Shown piece by piece: positions 8,593-18,683 of a stretch of 64,000 nucleotides of DNA (its first letter is position 1; each line of letters starts with the position of its first letter). The notes beneath the pieces were generated by a model. It made no database searches. It was not told where the DNA came from and saw nothing but the letters and a program-made list of their open reading frames with translations. Origin of the DNA: Arcobacter roscoffensis (lineage in GTDB: Bacteria; Campylobacterota; Campylobacteria; Campylobacterales; Arcobacteraceae); contig NZ_CP100595.1 of the NCBI RefSeq assembly GCF_024267655.1, positions 1,674,001 to 1,738,000 on the forward strand, read 5' to 3'. The translations under genes were made by a program, and so were the position numbers.

Positions 8593-10550
8593 TAGCTTAT
8601 TTTTGTTCCTGATTTTTTAGGAGCTTCTGGTCTTATTAAAGATAAACCATTCTCATCTTTAGCAGCCATTAACATACCCTCAGAAAGCATACCCATTAAT
8701 TTTGCTGGTTTTAAGTTAGCAACTACACAAGCTTGAGTACCTACTAATTCTTCTGCTGAATAAAACTCTTTAATTCCTGCTAAAATTTGTCTATTTTTTT
8801 CTTCACCTACATCAACTTGTAGTTTTAAAAGTTTTTTAGACTTTGGAACTTCTTGGGCTTCTACAATAGTTCCGATTTTTAAAGTTGTTTCAAAGAACTT
8901 ATCAATTGTAATTAAATTATCAGGTTCTTCAGTTTTCTCTTCTTTTTTAGATTCAGATTTTTTTTCAACTTCATTTTTAGAAACTTCAGCTGGTTTCGCT
9001 TGTTCTAATAAAATCTCTTCAATTCTTGGGAATAGTTGAGATACCTTTGTAATAACTGTATCATCAAGTAATTCTTTATTTTTGATAAGTTTAATATAGT
9101 TTTGCGTAGAAATTTCTACACCTAAAGAGTCTGCAATTTTAGCAATTTTTTCTGGCATTACAGAGTCTAAAAGTAGGGCAACTCTAGCCATGATATTAGT
9201 AATTAATGCTACTAATGCCATTGCTTCATCTTCCTTACCTTCTTTCATTTTAGCCCAAGGCTCGTAGTCACCAATCGCTTTATTTGCAATTGTTAATACT
9301 TTCCAAATGTCTTCTAAGTATCTATTGATTTGCATATTATATAAATACTCTTCAATATTTTCTAAAATTGCTTCAACTTCTTCTATCTCTTTTTTATGGA
9401 ATTTTTCTACATCTTTTGATGTAATTTTAAAATCAAAATATTTTCCAGACATTCCAGATATTCTATTTAAAAGATTTCCTAAATCATTTCCTAAATCAGA
9501 ATTTATTCTATCCATTAAAGCTTTTTGTGAAAAGTCTCCATCTTGACCAAATGGTACTTCTCTTAACATAAAGTATCTAAATGCATCTAAACCATATGCA
9601 TCTGCTACTTCTTTAGGATTAACAACATTACCTTTAGATTTAGACATTTTTTCACCATCTCTTGTCCACCAACCATGGGCTGCAATATGCTTAGGTAATG
9701 GTAAATCTAAAGACATTAAAAATGCTGGCCAGTAAATTGAGTGGAATCTTAAAATATCTTTTCCTACTAAATGAGTACTTGCTGGCCAATGATTCATGTT
9801 CTTTTCATCTCCGCCATAACCTAATGCAGTAATATAGTTCATTAAAGCATCTAACCAAACATACATTACATGTCTTGGTTCGTTCATAGACTCAGGTAGT
9901 TTTACTCCCCAGTCAAACGAAGTTCTAGAAATAGATAAATCTTTTAATCCACCTTTAACAAAATTCATAATTTCATTTTTCTTACTTCTTGGTAAAATAC
10001 AATCTTCATTTTGTTCATACCATTCTATTAGTTTATCTTCATACTTAGATAATTTAAAGAAATAGCTCTCTTCTTTTACAATTGATGTAGGTCTTCCACA
10101 GTCTGGACAAAATTGCTCATCTACTAACTGTTTTTCAGTAAAGAATGTCTCACATGATACACAGTAAAAACCTTCGTATTCACCTTTGTAAATATCACCT
10201 TTATTGTACATTGTTTCAAATGCTTTTTGAACACCTATTTTATGTTCATCATCAGTTGTTCTAATGAATTTGTCATAAGTGATATCAAAATCATCCCATA
10301 ATGTTTTAAATTTACCAGAAACTTCATCAGCATACTCTTGAGGAGATCTACCTCTTTGCTCAGCACTTTGAGCGATTTTTTGACCATGCTCATCTGTTCC
10401 TGTTAGAAAATAAGTATTTGCACCTGTTAATCTTGAATATCTAGCTAGCATGTCAGCAATAATTGTTGTATATGCATGACCTATGTGTGCCACATCATTT
10501 ACATAATAAATTGGTGTTGTTATATATACATTTTTACAAGATTCTTCCAT
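8592..10550 (-). CDS. metG: Methionyl-tRNA synthetase
   Basis: Charges initiator and elongator tRNA-Met. The class I signatures are HIGH (22-25) and KMSKS (301-305); two zinc-finger CxxC pairs lie at 130/133 and 148/151. A charged linker near 525-545 leads to a C-terminal EMAP/Trbp111 tRNA-binding domain (about 550-650) used for dimerisation and tRNA capture. The length of 652 aa is normal for this architecture. It is followed with one-base overlap by the Mur-N-like gene and preceded by the small Cys protein and fbp. Confidence 0.97.
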   Translation of the reverse strand: MEESCKNVYITTPIYYVNDVAHIGHAYTTIIADMLARYSRLTGANTYFLTGTDEHGQKIAQSAEQRGRSPQEYADEVSGKFKTLWDDFDITYDKFIRTTDDEHKIGVQKAFETMYNKGDIYKGEYEGFYCVSCETFFTEKQLVDEQFCPDCGRPTSIVKEESYFFKLSKYEDKLIEWYEQNEDCILPRSKKNEIMNFVKGGLKDLSISRTSFDWGVKLPESMNEPRHVMYVWLDALMNYITALGYGGDEKNMNHWPASTHLVGKDILRFHSIYWPAFLMSLDLPLPKHIAAHGWWTRDGEKMSKSKGNVVNPKEVADAYGLDAFRYFMLREVPFGQDGDFSQKALMDRINSDLGNDLGNLLNRISGMSGKYFDFKITSKDVEKFHKKEIEEVEAILENIEEYLYNMQINRYLEDIWKVLTIANKAIGDYEPWAKMKEGKEDEAMALVALITNIMARVALLLDSVMPEKIAKIADSLGVEISTQNYIKLIKNKELLDDTVITKVSQLFPRIEEILLEQAKPAEVSKNEVEKKSESKKEEKTEEPDNLITIDKFFETTLKIGTIVEAQEVPKSKKLLKLQVDVGEEKNRQILAGIKEFYSAEELVGTQACVVANLKPAKLMGMLSEGMLMAAKDENGLSLIRPEAPKKSGTKIS

Positions 10551-10580
10551 TCTTTACCTCTTTTATAGTTTATAATAATT

Positions 10581-10787
10581 TTAAAATTCAAATCCACCGC
10601 CAGAGCCCTTATTCATTGACTCATAAACAGTAATTACATATCTTTTTCTAAGTTCACAATCAAAAAATTGATCACATGGTGTACAAGATTTTAAGCTTTT
10701 AGACTCTTGGCAAGTTTTAAGCTCTTGAAGTTTTTGATCAAGCTTTATTTGCCACTCGTCAATAACAATCTCATTTTGATTATCCAT
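10581..10787 (-). CDS. Small Cys-rich conserved protein, 68 aa
   Basis: Has Cys residues in [10 protein letters not shown] plus one in KTCQES, suggesting zinc or Fe-S binding, and a Gly-rich tail ending GSGGGFEF. No fold can be named. It overlaps the end of fbp by 8 nt, so it is co-translated with it, and lies just upstream of metG. A gene of similar size sits between metG and fbp in Campylobacter as I recall, so it is probably a lineage-conserved protein. Confidence 0.8.
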   Translation of the reverse strand: MDNQNEIVIDEWQIKLDQKLQELKTCQESKSLKSCTPCDQFFDCELRKRYVITVYESMNKGSGGGFEF

Positions 10788-11622
10788 TGTTTTTATATAC
10801 TTCTAATACTCTATTTATCTCTGTCTTAGATCCGAAGAAACATGGTGTTGTATCATGAATATGTGTTGTTTCAACTTCTAATGCTCTTTTAAATCCATCA
10901 ACTGCACCACCATTTGCTTTTTCATAAGTGTAAGCAAATGGGAAAACTTCGAATAATTGTCTTAATTTACCTTTTGGTCTATCAGTAGTTCCAGGATAAG
11001 AGAATAATCCTCCACCTTTTAATAGAATTTGATGTAAATCAGGAACCATTCCACCTGAATATCTTAATCTATATCCATCTTGGAAAATATCATCAATCAT
11101 CTGCTTATGGTAAGGTGCCCAACAGTTTTGAGTAGATCCAGGGGCATTTAACTTACCTTTTTCATTTAAAACTATATTTTGAATAAATTCAAACTTACCT
11201 TTTAACAATCTATACATTTTTACATCATCAGTCGCAACTACCATTTCAACTCTTGGACCAAATACCACATATATAGATGCTACAATATTTTGTGCATTGA
11301 ACTCATTTTTATAAATACCATAAATCGAACCAACAGATAAATTAACATCAACCAAAGATGAACCATCTAATGGATCATAAGCGATTAAATATTCACCATC
11401 TTCATTTAAATCTACAATCTCTTCCTGCTCTTCTGAAACAATAGCTTTAATACTTGGAATTTGTTTGAAAATATTTTCAATTATAACATCACTTGCGATA
11501 TCGAGTTTTAATTGTGTATCACCTGTTGAATTTTCTTGTTCACTTTTACCTGTATCACCTGTTTCAATAAGGTCTTTGATTTTTATACTTGCTTCTTCAA
11601 TTGCTTTAATTATATCTTGCAT
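10780..11622 (-). CDS. fbp: Fructose-1,6-bisphosphatase class I
   Basis: Hydrolyses fructose 1,6-bisphosphate to fructose 6-phosphate in gluconeogenesis. The metal-binding signature [13 protein letters not shown] is clear, and EEQEE upstream contributes metal ligands. At 280 aa it is shorter than the enterobacterial enzyme (about 330 aa). It sits 2 nt from mobB. Together with pckA it supports growth on organic and amino acids. Confidence 0.95.
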   Translation of the reverse strand: MQDIIKAIEEASIKIKDLIETGDTGKSEQENSTGDTQLKLDIASDVIIENIFKQIPSIKAIVSEEQEEIVDLNEDGEYLIAYDPLDGSSLVDVNLSVGSIYGIYKNEFNAQNIVASIYVVFGPRVEMVVATDDVKMYRLLKGKFEFIQNIVLNEKGKLNAPGSTQNCWAPYHKQMIDDIFQDGYRLRYSGGMVPDLHQILLKGGGLFSYPGTTDRPKGKLRQLFEVFPFAYTYEKANGGAVDGFKRALEVETTHIHDTTPCFFGSKTEINRVLEVYKNNG

Positions 11623-11624
11623 TA

Positions 11625-12122
11625 TTACACTCTTTTTGCGTTTTTATCAATCCACGAAATTATCTCTTCTGGATTGTTTAAATCTAATTTATAAATATTA
11701 GTAGGGATTTTATCTTTATCAATAGTATCATCACAAGCTATTGCATCTGTACAAGGGAAATAAGATTCTTCTAATTTATTTCTGAAAATAGATATTCTTG
11801 GAAGTTCTAGTGTTTTTAAGCCTTCCACAAACAAATAGTCAAATTCATCAAACAAACTAATTATTTCATCAACAGAAGATGTCTGTTTTTTAAATACTGT
11901 AGTTCTATTGGGACTTACAACTGCAACATTTGCACCTGTTTGACTAAATTTGTATGAATCTTTTCCTTCAATATCAAAAGTAGCTTTATCCTTTGGATCA
12001 TGTTTTATAATACAAACTTTAAAGCCTTTAGCCTGAAGGGCTTCTGATAGCTTAACAATAACAGTAGTTTTTCCACTATTTGATGGGCCAGATAAAGCCA
12101 CCACTAATCTTTTATTATTCAT
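11625..12122 (-). CDS. mobB: Molybdopterin-guanine dinucleotide biosynthesis adaptor MobB
   Basis: P-loop GTPase that assists MobA in attaching GMP to molybdopterin. The Walker A motif [10 protein letters not shown] is at residues 12-21, followed by the usual [19 protein letters not shown]-type segment and a FVEGLK strand. 165 aa is the normal single-domain length. The start of moeA at the far right of the window belongs to the same cofactor pathway. Confidence 0.93.
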   Translation of the reverse strand: MNNKRLVVALSGPSNSGKTTVIVKLSEALQAKGFKVCIIKHDPKDKATFDIEGKDSYKFSQTGANVAVVSPNRTTVFKKQTSSVDEIISLFDEFDYLFVEGLKTLELPRISIFRNKLEESYFPCTDAIACDDTIDKDKIPTNIYKLDLNNPEEIISWIDKNAKRV

Positions 12123-12168
12123 AGTGGGGATTTTATCTAAATTGTAGTTAAAGTATATTTAGATTAGA

Positions 12169-12540
12169 TCATTTTTCATTTAAGGCGTAGTTATTAATAA
12201 TGAGTTGAGCTAAACCATCTATTTTTCCTAGATGTGGTAAGACTTCAATATTTGCATTTTTATATAACTCTTTGATTTTATCAATCTCATTTGGAATATC
12301 AACTTTTACATGTTTTCCTTTTGCTAAAAAATAGGGTAGTATCTTAATTTTTCCACTTGGATTATTTTTAATACAAGAGTCTAATGATTCAAAAATACTA
12401 GGCTCGGCTAATTCTAAATAAGCATATTTTACATCAAAACTATCATCACTTAAATCTTTAATACTTTTTGCAAATTTTATAATTTCTTCATTTGATTCTT
12501 TAAGTCTGCTTCCATGAGCAATAACTAATAATGTATTCAT
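12169..12540 (-). CDS. cbiX: Sirohydrochlorin chelatase, CbiX/SirB short form
   Basis: 123 aa, the size of the single-domain CbiX-S/SirB chelatases, beginning with the family signature VIAHGSRLKESNEEI with its metal-binding His. A second His near residue 75 (GKHVKVDIP) sits where the second active-site His is expected. It inserts Fe2+ or Co2+ into sirohydrochlorin for siroheme or cobalamin. It starts a minus-strand run and is separated from mobB by 46 nt. The metal cannot be told from sequence. Confidence 0.85.
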   Translation of the reverse strand: MNTLLVIAHGSRLKESNEEIIKFAKSIKDLSDDSFDVKYAYLELAEPSIFESLDSCIKNNPSGKIKILPYFLAKGKHVKVDIPNEIDKIKELYKNANIEVLPHLGKIDGLAQLIINNYALNEK

Positions 12541-12659
12541 ATTTTTCCTTTTTGAAATAATACAATATTTTTTTGAAGATTTATATATAAAATATGTTAG
12601 TTAATTTCTATTTTAGATATTTAAAGTAAAATTACTTTTCATATAAACTTGGAGAAAAC

Positions 12660-13124
12660 ATGTATAAATCTATACTTTTAGCAGCGGTATCAACAATATT
12701 TGTTGGTTGTTCTTCTACTAGTGCTTTAGCATACTTTAAAGCTGATGAACAAAAAGCCAGAGCTGTACAACATACAAAAAAAGCCGATATTATAAAAAAT
12801 GATGAACAAAAAGTACTATTTTGGGCTACATATTTAAATAATATAAAAAAACTTGAAAATGAAACATTTATAATCACAACTTATTTTATAGATGAAAAAA
12901 ATCAGGACTTTGAAGCATATAATTATGACTTAAAATTAAATGAAAAGTTTAAAGCTGTAAGTTTTGAGGAAATAAAAGAAAATAGTAAATATAGCTCAAT
13001 TTTAGAAAGTAGAGCTTGGGGAAAACATTATCTAGTTAAGTTTGAAACTTTAAAAAAAGAAACAAACCTAACTTTAGAGCTTTCTGATAGTGCCACTAAG
13101 GCGCAGTTAAAGTTTGAAAAATAG
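12660..13124 (+). CDS. Small lipoprotein of unknown function, 154 aa
   Basis: The N-terminal signal ends in a lipobox, IFVGC, with Cys17 as the lipidation site. The mature part is charged, with no known domain, and looks like a small alpha/beta periplasmic protein. GGAG precedes the ATG. It runs against the transglycosylase gene and overlaps its 3' end by 29 nt. A lipoprotein gene occupies the same place between mobB and the transglycosylase in Campylobacter as far as I recall. Confidence 0.85.
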   Translation: MYKSILLAAVSTIFVGCSSTSALAYFKADEQKARAVQHTKKADIIKNDEQKVLFWATYLNNIKKLENETFIITTYFIDEKNQDFEAYNYDLKLNEKFKAVSFEEIKENSKYSSILESRAWGKHYLVKFETLKKETNLTLELSDSATKAQLKFEK

Positions 13125-14754
13125 AAGATAAACTCTTCTTATTTTTCTTATTTAAATAGTTATTGTAAATATAATAGTTTGCAAGAACTTTTTTCCCATA
13201 TCTTCTAGTTTCATTATAAGAAATTAGTTCTATACTTAAAAATGGTTCATACTTTTTATTTATTTTACTAAATAAACCTCTTCTAAATTGTTTTCTAGTA
13301 TATCCAGGGCCTCCATTATAAGCATAAGCTATAAATAATGGATTATTATCAAATTGTCTTTTTAAAGTCTCCAAATGCTTATTTGCAAACTTTATATTTA
13401 TAGAAGGAACAAACTGCTCATAAATATTATAAGGTATATCAAGCTGTTTAGCTAAAGCTTTTGATAAAAATGGCATTATTTGCATCATTCCTTGTGCAGT
13501 TGCAAAAGAAATAGAAGAGGGTATAAATCTACTCTCTTGTCTTCCTAAAGCATAAATATATACTTGATTTTCTAAACTATATTTTTTTACTTCATCCATA
13601 TACGGTGTAATAAAATATTGTTCTTTATAGTTAGCATACTTTTCAAGCAAATATGCCATATGAGGTTTAGTATCTTCATTTGTGAATATCTCGTTTTGAT
13701 ACTTTAAAAGTTTTTCTTTATCTAAACCTTTTTTTATATCATCTAAAACGTTTATCCAATCAAATTGATTGCTAATATCAAAAGATGTTTCTTTATTAAC
13801 TACTTCTAGGTCATAAAAAACATTATCGATTTTTTTATCTAAAAGTTCTTTTGCATATAATGAATAAATATTCACATCCCAACTATTACTTAATTGTTCT
13901 AAAATTTCTTTATTTTTAGTAACTAAATACTCCCAAAAAAGTACTTTATCTTTATCCATTCTAAAATATGCTTTTTTAGAAGCTTTTGAAAGATAACTTA
14001 AAGCTATATCTTCTTTTTTATGAGCTAAAGCATTCATTGATAAAAAGAAAAGTGTTTGATGACTTAAAAGTTTGTTGTCTTCAACTTCAAATAGTGATTT
14101 TTGAATATATTTATATTTAGGATTAGGAACAGTGTATCTAATAAATTTGTTAAAATCTTTCTCCAGTGATAGCTTATGAATAAACTCTTTTGGCATTGGA
14201 TGATTTAACTCTTTTAGTCTATACTCTTCACCCACATCAAAAAAGATTCGATAATATCTATGTGGATATGTTTTTAAAATCTCTAAAAAAGGTTGATTTG
14301 CAGCTATTATTTCTAAATCATTCATCAAAGTAGGGTATTTTGAAACTCTTCTTACAGCTTCTTTTACATAAGATGTTGGAAGTTTAGTTGCTTCTTTTAA
14401 AGTAAGTCCTAAAGCTAAACACCTATCTTCTTCTAAAAAAAGTTCTTTACTTGTTGCTCTATAACATTTTAAATCTTCTATAGGAATTTTATCACTATAT
14501 TTTTTATATGCTTTATTTACTCTACTTGATTTTCTTTTTGCTAAGTCATAAGCCTTTTTAGCTTCTTCATCTGAAATATTATTTTGATTTAAATATTGAA
14601 TTATAAAAAAATCTCTGGCATAAGACTCAGGCTTTTCCTCAAGCCAAGAAAGAGTAGGTTTAAAATCTTTTTTTAGAAATGTTGTTTCATTAGCAGTTAA
14701 TGAAGCAGAAGTAAGTGTGAAAAAACAAATTAGTGAAGTTGCTAGCCTTTTCAT
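13096..14754 (-). CDS. slt: Soluble-type lytic murein transglycosylase
   Basis: Cleaves the MurNAc-GlcNAc bond of peptidoglycan in the periplasm. An N-terminal signal peptide (about 1-21) precedes a long helical superhelix and a C-terminal lysozyme-like SLT domain, with the catalytic Glu in GRQESRF and the GMMQIMP and AYNGGPG motifs (about residues 400-490). The 552-aa length fits the Slt70-like group. It follows the yggT gene by 2 nt. The gene order gltX-yggT-slt-lipoprotein is shared with Campylobacter as I recall. Confidence 0.93.
   Translation of the reverse strand: MKRLATSLICFFTLTSASLTANETTFLKKDFKPTLSWLEEKPESYARDFFIIQYLNQNNISDEEAKKAYDLAKRKSSRVNKAYKKYSDKIPIEDLKCYRATSKELFLEEDRCLALGLTLKEATKLPTSYVKEAVRRVSKYPTLMNDLEIIAANQPFLEILKTYPHRYYRIFFDVGEEYRLKELNHPMPKEFIHKLSLEKDFNKFIRYTVPNPKYKYIQKSLFEVEDNKLLSHQTLFFLSMNALAHKKEDIALSYLSKASKKAYFRMDKDKVLFWEYLVTKNKEILEQLSNSWDVNIYSLYAKELLDKKIDNVFYDLEVVNKETSFDISNQFDWINVLDDIKKGLDKEKLLKYQNEIFTNEDTKPHMAYLLEKYANYKEQYFITPYMDEVKKYSLENQVYIYALGRQESRFIPSSISFATAQGMMQIMPFLSKALAKQLDIPYNIYEQFVPSINIKFANKHLETLKRQFDNNPLFIAYAYNGGPGYTRKQFRRGLFSKINKKYEPFLSIELISYNETRRYGKKVLANYYIYNNYLNKKNKKSLSSIFQTLTAP
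13117..13146. terminator. Convergent hairpin between lipoprotein and slt genes
   Basis: A 12-bp stem with one bulged base (13117-13128 with 13134-13146), A-rich on the left and T-rich on the right, covers the lipoprotein stop and lies inside the 3' end of slt. The symmetrical A/T flanks would allow termination in both directions. Confidence 0.55.
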
Positions 14755-14756
14755 AA

Positions 14757-15029
14757 TTAAAAGGCTAGACTTTTTAGGAATGTTTCTAAGAAAATTAAAG
14801 CAAATATTAAAATTATAGGTGCTAAATCCATTCCTCCAAAAACTGTAGGAATATATTTTCTCACAAGTGCATAAGCAGGTTCTGTTAATCTATATAACAT
14901 TTGAACTACTGGATTATAAGGGTCTGGTTTAACCCATGATAAAATAGCTGAAATAATAATTACCCATTTGTATAAAAAAATAATCCCTAAAACAACTGTA
15001 AAAATTGAAGCTAAAAGTGCATCTATCAT
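14757..15029 (-). CDS. YggT family membrane protein
   Basis: A 90-aa protein with two hydrophobic segments (about 5-30 and 65-88) flanking a conserved loop containing [13 protein letters not shown] and [15 protein letters not shown], the YggT signature. The function is poorly known; relatives have been linked to osmotic stress and envelope or division. The ATG overlaps the gltX stop by 4 nt. Confidence 0.9.
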   Translation of the reverse strand: MIDALLASIFTVVLGIIFLYKWVIIISAILSWVKPDPYNPVVQMLYRLTEPAYALVRKYIPTVFGGMDLAPIILIFALIFLETFLKSLAF

Positions 15030-16297
15030 TTTGCAATTTCTCCTATATAGTTTTTAATTAAAGGATAAATATTCTCTAATTTAGAATAATCATCTTGAGC
15101 TGTTAAAATAAAACTTAAAGGCTTCTGTAAAGACTCATCTTTAAAACCTGTTTTTTCTGATACATATTTTACTAAATCTTCAAAGTTTTCAAAGAAAGGT
15201 GCGTCTTGTACACAAAGTTTGATTTCAACAAACTCTTTTTCATAACCTTCATAAGTTACTTTTTGAGCAAAAACAGTATCAAGTTTTGTTTTTACTTCTT
15301 TTATAGTAGAAAAGTCTTCTAAAAATATTTTTCCAAGTTTCCCTAAATCAGTATCAGCATAACCTAAAATCTTAGATAATCTCATATCATCTAAAGCAGC
15401 TAAGTGCTTTTTATTTATTTGTTTTAATTTATCCATATCAAAAGATAAAGTTTCTTTTGAAATTTTTGTAATATCTAACCACTCAATTGCTTCTTCTAAT
15501 GAGAAAATCTCTTTTGGTGTTTTATTTCCTAAAAGTACTATATAGTTTGCAATAGCACTAGGAAGAAAACCTTCCTCAATTAAAGATTTAACTGATATTT
15601 CATCTGCATTATCAATAGTAGTTAAATGAACATAATCTATCTTTTTATCATAAGATAGAGATTTCCTTACATGAATTTGATTAGCAGTAGAATCTAAATG
15701 CTTTTCGTCTCTAATAACAGTTGAAATATCCATAATCATATCATCAACTGCACAAGCATAATCATATGTTGGTGTTTTATCATGATTTAAAATAATAAAA
15801 GAGTTCATCTCCAAAGGTTTAATTTTAAAATCACCTTGTAATAAATCAGTAAATCTAATACTTGCATTTGCTTCTTTAATTCTTACAGTAAAAGGTGCAT
15901 TTGTATTTAAAACTGTTTCATCTGATAAAGTTTCACAGAACCCATCATATTTAAAAGGCTTTCCAGCTTTTTTAGCTTCTTCTTTTAACTCATCAAGCTT
16001 TACATCTCCACAAAAACAAGCAAAAGCTTTTTTTTGAGCCATAAGTTGCATTGCCATTTTTTGATGATATTTTAAAGAGTCACTTTGATGAGCAGCTCTT
16101 GAATAATCAATTGAGAAAAGACTTAAAAGCTCTAAAATTTCCTTGTCTTTTCCTTCAACTATCTTATCTTTTTCAATATCTTCAATTCTTACAGTTAAAC
16201 CTTCATTCTTTTGTTTTGAAACAATATAATTATAAATAGCAACTCTTAAATCACTAATATTCATACTTCTTGTTGGGCTAGGTGCAAATCTTAACAA
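15026..16297 (-). CDS. gltX: Degenerate glutamyl-tRNA synthetase paralogue
   Basis: A full-length GluRS fold by similarity: it starts LRFAPSPT, keeps RIED (37-40), a Cys pair near 94-96 and the C-terminal anticodon-binding region. The two class I catalytic signatures are lost, however. The HIGH position reads NISD (13-16) after RSM instead of GxLHIG, and the KMSKR loop expected between VHL (223-225) and [11 protein letters not shown] (234-244) is deleted. The usual VIRGEDH is VIRDEKH (195-201). The frame is intact over 423 codons with normal codon use, so it is not an ordinary pseudogene. Campylobacterota usually carry two GltX proteins, so charging is probably done by another copy. The start is TTG with AAGGA upstream. 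Confidence 0.85.
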   Translation of the reverse strand: MLRFAPSPTRSMNISDLRVAIYNYIVSKQKNEGLTVRIEDIEKDKIVEGKDKEILELLSLFSIDYSRAAHQSDSLKYHQKMAMQLMAQKKAFACFCGDVKLDELKEEAKKAGKPFKYDGFCETLSDETVLNTNAPFTVRIKEANASIRFTDLLQGDFKIKPLEMNSFIILNHDKTPTYDYACAVDDMIMDISTVIRDEKHLDSTANQIHVRKSLSYDKKIDYVHLTTIDNADEISVKSLIEEGFLPSAIANYIVLLGNKTPKEIFSLEEAIEWLDITKISKETLSFDMDKLKQINKKHLAALDDMRLSKILGYADTDLGKLGKIFLEDFSTIKEVKTKLDTVFAQKVTYEGYEKEFVEIKLCVQDAPFFENFEDLVKYVSEKTGFKDESLQKPLSFILTAQDDYSKLENIYPLIKNYIGEIAK

Positions 16298-16299
16298 AT

Positions 16300-17589
16300 C
16301 TATTTCCTTACTATTGCAAAAGTCAATTTATTAATCTCATCATGAGATTTGATATATTCATTTAAATCTTCAACTTTTAAGTTTTGAATCTTCTCTAACT
16401 CTTTTTTAGAATAATCAGTAGGTAAACCTCTATAATAAAGAGTAAAGGCTCTGTTTAATCTTTGAGCTAATGTCTCACTTCTTAAAGGCTCACTTCCAGT
16501 TAAAAAGTTTTTTGCAGCTTCTAATTCTTCAGCTGTAACACCTTTTTTAACAAAATCTTTTACAATAGAAGCTACTAATTCTTTTGCTTCATTTGCAGTT
16601 TCATTTTTAGTTTGTAAGTATCCTGTAAAGTAAGAGTGTGATTTATTAACTGAAATATACCCATAAGCACTATACGCTAATCCTCTTTTTACTCTAATTT
16701 CTTCCATAAGTCTTGAACCAAAACCAGAACCACCTAAAATAAATGATGCTACTTTTGCCATATAAGAGTCTTTGTCTTTTGTTTCAACATCATAAGAACT
16801 TCCAAAATAAATGTAAGCTTGTTGAGTATCTTTTAAAACTATTTCTTCTTTTTGTTTTGATTTGAATTTAATTTTATCAAGTGATGGTTTTTCACCTTTT
16901 TTAAGTGTTTTTAAAAGTGGTTTGATTAATTTTTTAAACTCTTCATAATCAAAATCTCCACCTGCAACAATAATTAATTTATTTAAAACCAAGGTTTCAT
17001 TTAAAAACTCTTTAATATCATCTAGTTTAATTTTAGAAATAGAGTCAATAGTCCCAGAACTTGGGTTTTGTAGAGATGTATTTTCAAATAAAGTAGACTT
17101 TAAAAGATTTCTAGCTGTATAATCAAAATCATTCTCTTTTCTTTTTAATGCTCCAATTTGTATAGTTTTTAACTTATCTAAAACATTATCACTATAGTTT
17201 GGAGAACTTAAAAGTTGTGTCAATAAATCAATAGATTTATTACTTACATCTTTTATATTAGATAACTCAATTACAAATGTTTCAAAACCATTTGAAGTAC
17301 TTAGTGAAATAGCATTTTCTTCTAGCTTTTGTGCAAACTTTGTAGAACCTAAGTCTTTTGTTCCTTCATTTAAAAGCTTTGAAGAAAGACTTACTAATCC
17401 ATTTTTTTCTTTATCTTGAATATATCCTGAATCTTGAAAAACTAATTGTAAGTTTAGCGTTGGTAAACTTTTTTGTTCTTCAAAAATTACAGGTACTTTA
17501 ATATCATCTATTTTTATATGCTTTATTACTGCACTCATTAAACTCCCTTGTATAATCATTGTTGCTAATAAAAGTTTTGAAAATTTCAT
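16300..17589 (-). CDS. M16 peptidase-like protein without the zinc motif
   Basis: 429 aa with an N-terminal signal peptide and two M16 (pitrilysin/MPP-like) repeats; the second contains [16 protein letters not shown], typical of M16B C-terminal halves. The HxxEH zinc-binding motif expected near residues 64-72 is missing (the region reads [14 protein letters not shown]). It therefore resembles the inactive subunit of paired M16 peptidases such as YmxG-like proteins. It follows mqnC and bamA, the same trio as in Helicobacter as I recall. It likely acts in the periplasm, possibly with an active M16 partner encoded elsewhere. Confidence 0.88.
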   Translation of the reverse strand: MKFSKLLLATMIIQGSLMSAVIKHIKIDDIKVPVIFEEQKSLPTLNLQLVFQDSGYIQDKEKNGLVSLSSKLLNEGTKDLGSTKFAQKLEENAISLSTSNGFETFVIELSNIKDVSNKSIDLLTQLLSSPNYSDNVLDKLKTIQIGALKRKENDFDYTARNLLKSTLFENTSLQNPSSGTIDSISKIKLDDIKEFLNETLVLNKLIIVAGGDFDYEEFKKLIKPLLKTLKKGEKPSLDKIKFKSKQKEEIVLKDTQQAYIYFGSSYDVETKDKDSYMAKVASFILGGSGFGSRLMEEIRVKRGLAYSAYGYISVNKSHSYFTGYLQTKNETANEAKELVASIVKDFVKKGVTAEELEAAKNFLTGSEPLRSETLAQRLNRAFTLYYRGLPTDYSKKELEKIQNLKVEDLNEYIKSHDEINKLTFAIVRK

Positions 17590-17594
17590 TAGAC

Positions 17595-18683
17595 TTAATA
17601 CCTTTCAAGTATCTCATATGCAGTATTTCTTTTTGCTGGTTTTTCTTCAACATCTTTAATCAATCTAATCATCTCATCTTGATTCATTCTGTTTGCTGCC
17701 CCAGCTGCTTTTACTACATTTTCTTCCATCATTGTACTACCTAGGTCATTAGCTCCAAATCTTAAAGCCATTTGTCCTATATATGACCCTTGCGTAACCC
17801 AAGAACTTTGCATATTTCTAAAATTATCTAAATAAAGTCTTGAAACTGCTAATAATCTTAAATATCTATTAGATGATTGAGGTTTTATATCTGGTTGCTC
17901 TTTTGCAAGTTGTGTATTTTGACCTTGGAAAGACCACATAATAAAGGCTCTAAATCCACCTGTTTCATCTTGTAGTTTTCTAAGCATTTCCCAGTGTTCT
18001 ATAATCTCTTCATCTGTTTCAACTGTACCGAACATCATAGTAGCAGTTGTTTTCATACCAATTGAGTGAGCAAGTCTATGTATTTCTAACCACTCTTCTG
18101 AGTCCATTTTATTTGGTGCAATTATATCTCTTACTCTATCAGATAATATCTCAGCTCCAGCTCCTGGAATTGAACTTAAACCCTTAGCTTGTAATCTTTT
18201 TAAAACTTCAAGTTTTGATATTTTTGATACTCTTGCAATAAAATGAATTTCAATAGCTGAAAAACCATGAATAGTAATTTGAGGGTATTTTGTATGAATA
18301 TGCTCAACTAACTCTTCATAATAATCAATCTTTAATTTTGGATGAACCCCACCTTGGAATAGGATTTGTGTTCCACCAATTTCAAGTAATTCATCAATTT
18401 TTTCATCAATTTCATCAAATTTTAATACATATGAATCATCATCTCTTCCATGTCTATAAAATGCACAGAATTTACAATCAACCCAACATACATTTGTATA
18501 GTTAATATTTCTATCAACTATAAATGTAGTTACTTTATTTGGGTGTAGTTGATCTTTTTTTAAAGACGCTAATTCACCTAACTCTAAAAGTGAAGCATTT
18601 TTAATTAAATCTAATGCTTCTTCATTTGATATTCTTCTATTTATAATATCTTTATCTATTTTGTTTTCAAATTTTTTAACCAT
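17595..18683 (-). CDS. mqnC: Cyclic dehypoxanthine futalosine synthase (menaquinone, futalosine route)
   Basis: Radical SAM enzyme that makes the cyclised futalosine intermediate of menaquinone synthesis. The CxxxCxxC cluster is at Cys66, Cys70 and Cys73 (CWVDCKFC); IPGAGAEILSDRVR and FGANDLGSTMMEENVV are characteristic of MqnC, separating it from MqnE and from FO synthase. 362 aa is the expected length. Campylobacterota use this pathway instead of the Men pathway. It overlaps the bamA stop by one base. Confidence 0.95.
   Translation of the reverse strand: MVKKFENKIDKDIINRRISNEEALDLIKNASLLELGELASLKKDQLHPNKVTTFIVDRNINYTNVCWVDCKFCAFYRHGRDDDSYVLKFDEIDEKIDELLEIGGTQILFQGGVHPKLKIDYYEELVEHIHTKYPQITIHGFSAIEIHFIARVSKISKLEVLKRLQAKGLSSIPGAGAEILSDRVRDIIAPNKMDSEEWLEIHRLAHSIGMKTTATMMFGTVETDEEIIEHWEMLRKLQDETGGFRAFIMWSFQGQNTQLAKEQPDIKPQSSNRYLRLLAVSRLYLDNFRNMQSSWVTQGSYIGQMALRFGANDLGSTMMEENVVKAAGAANRMNQDEMIRLIKDVEEKPAKRNTAYEILERY

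Noticed and set aside
12632-12877. Minus-strand 81-codon frame over the lipoprotein gene
   Set aside because: Antisense to a gene with a clear signal peptide and lipobox.
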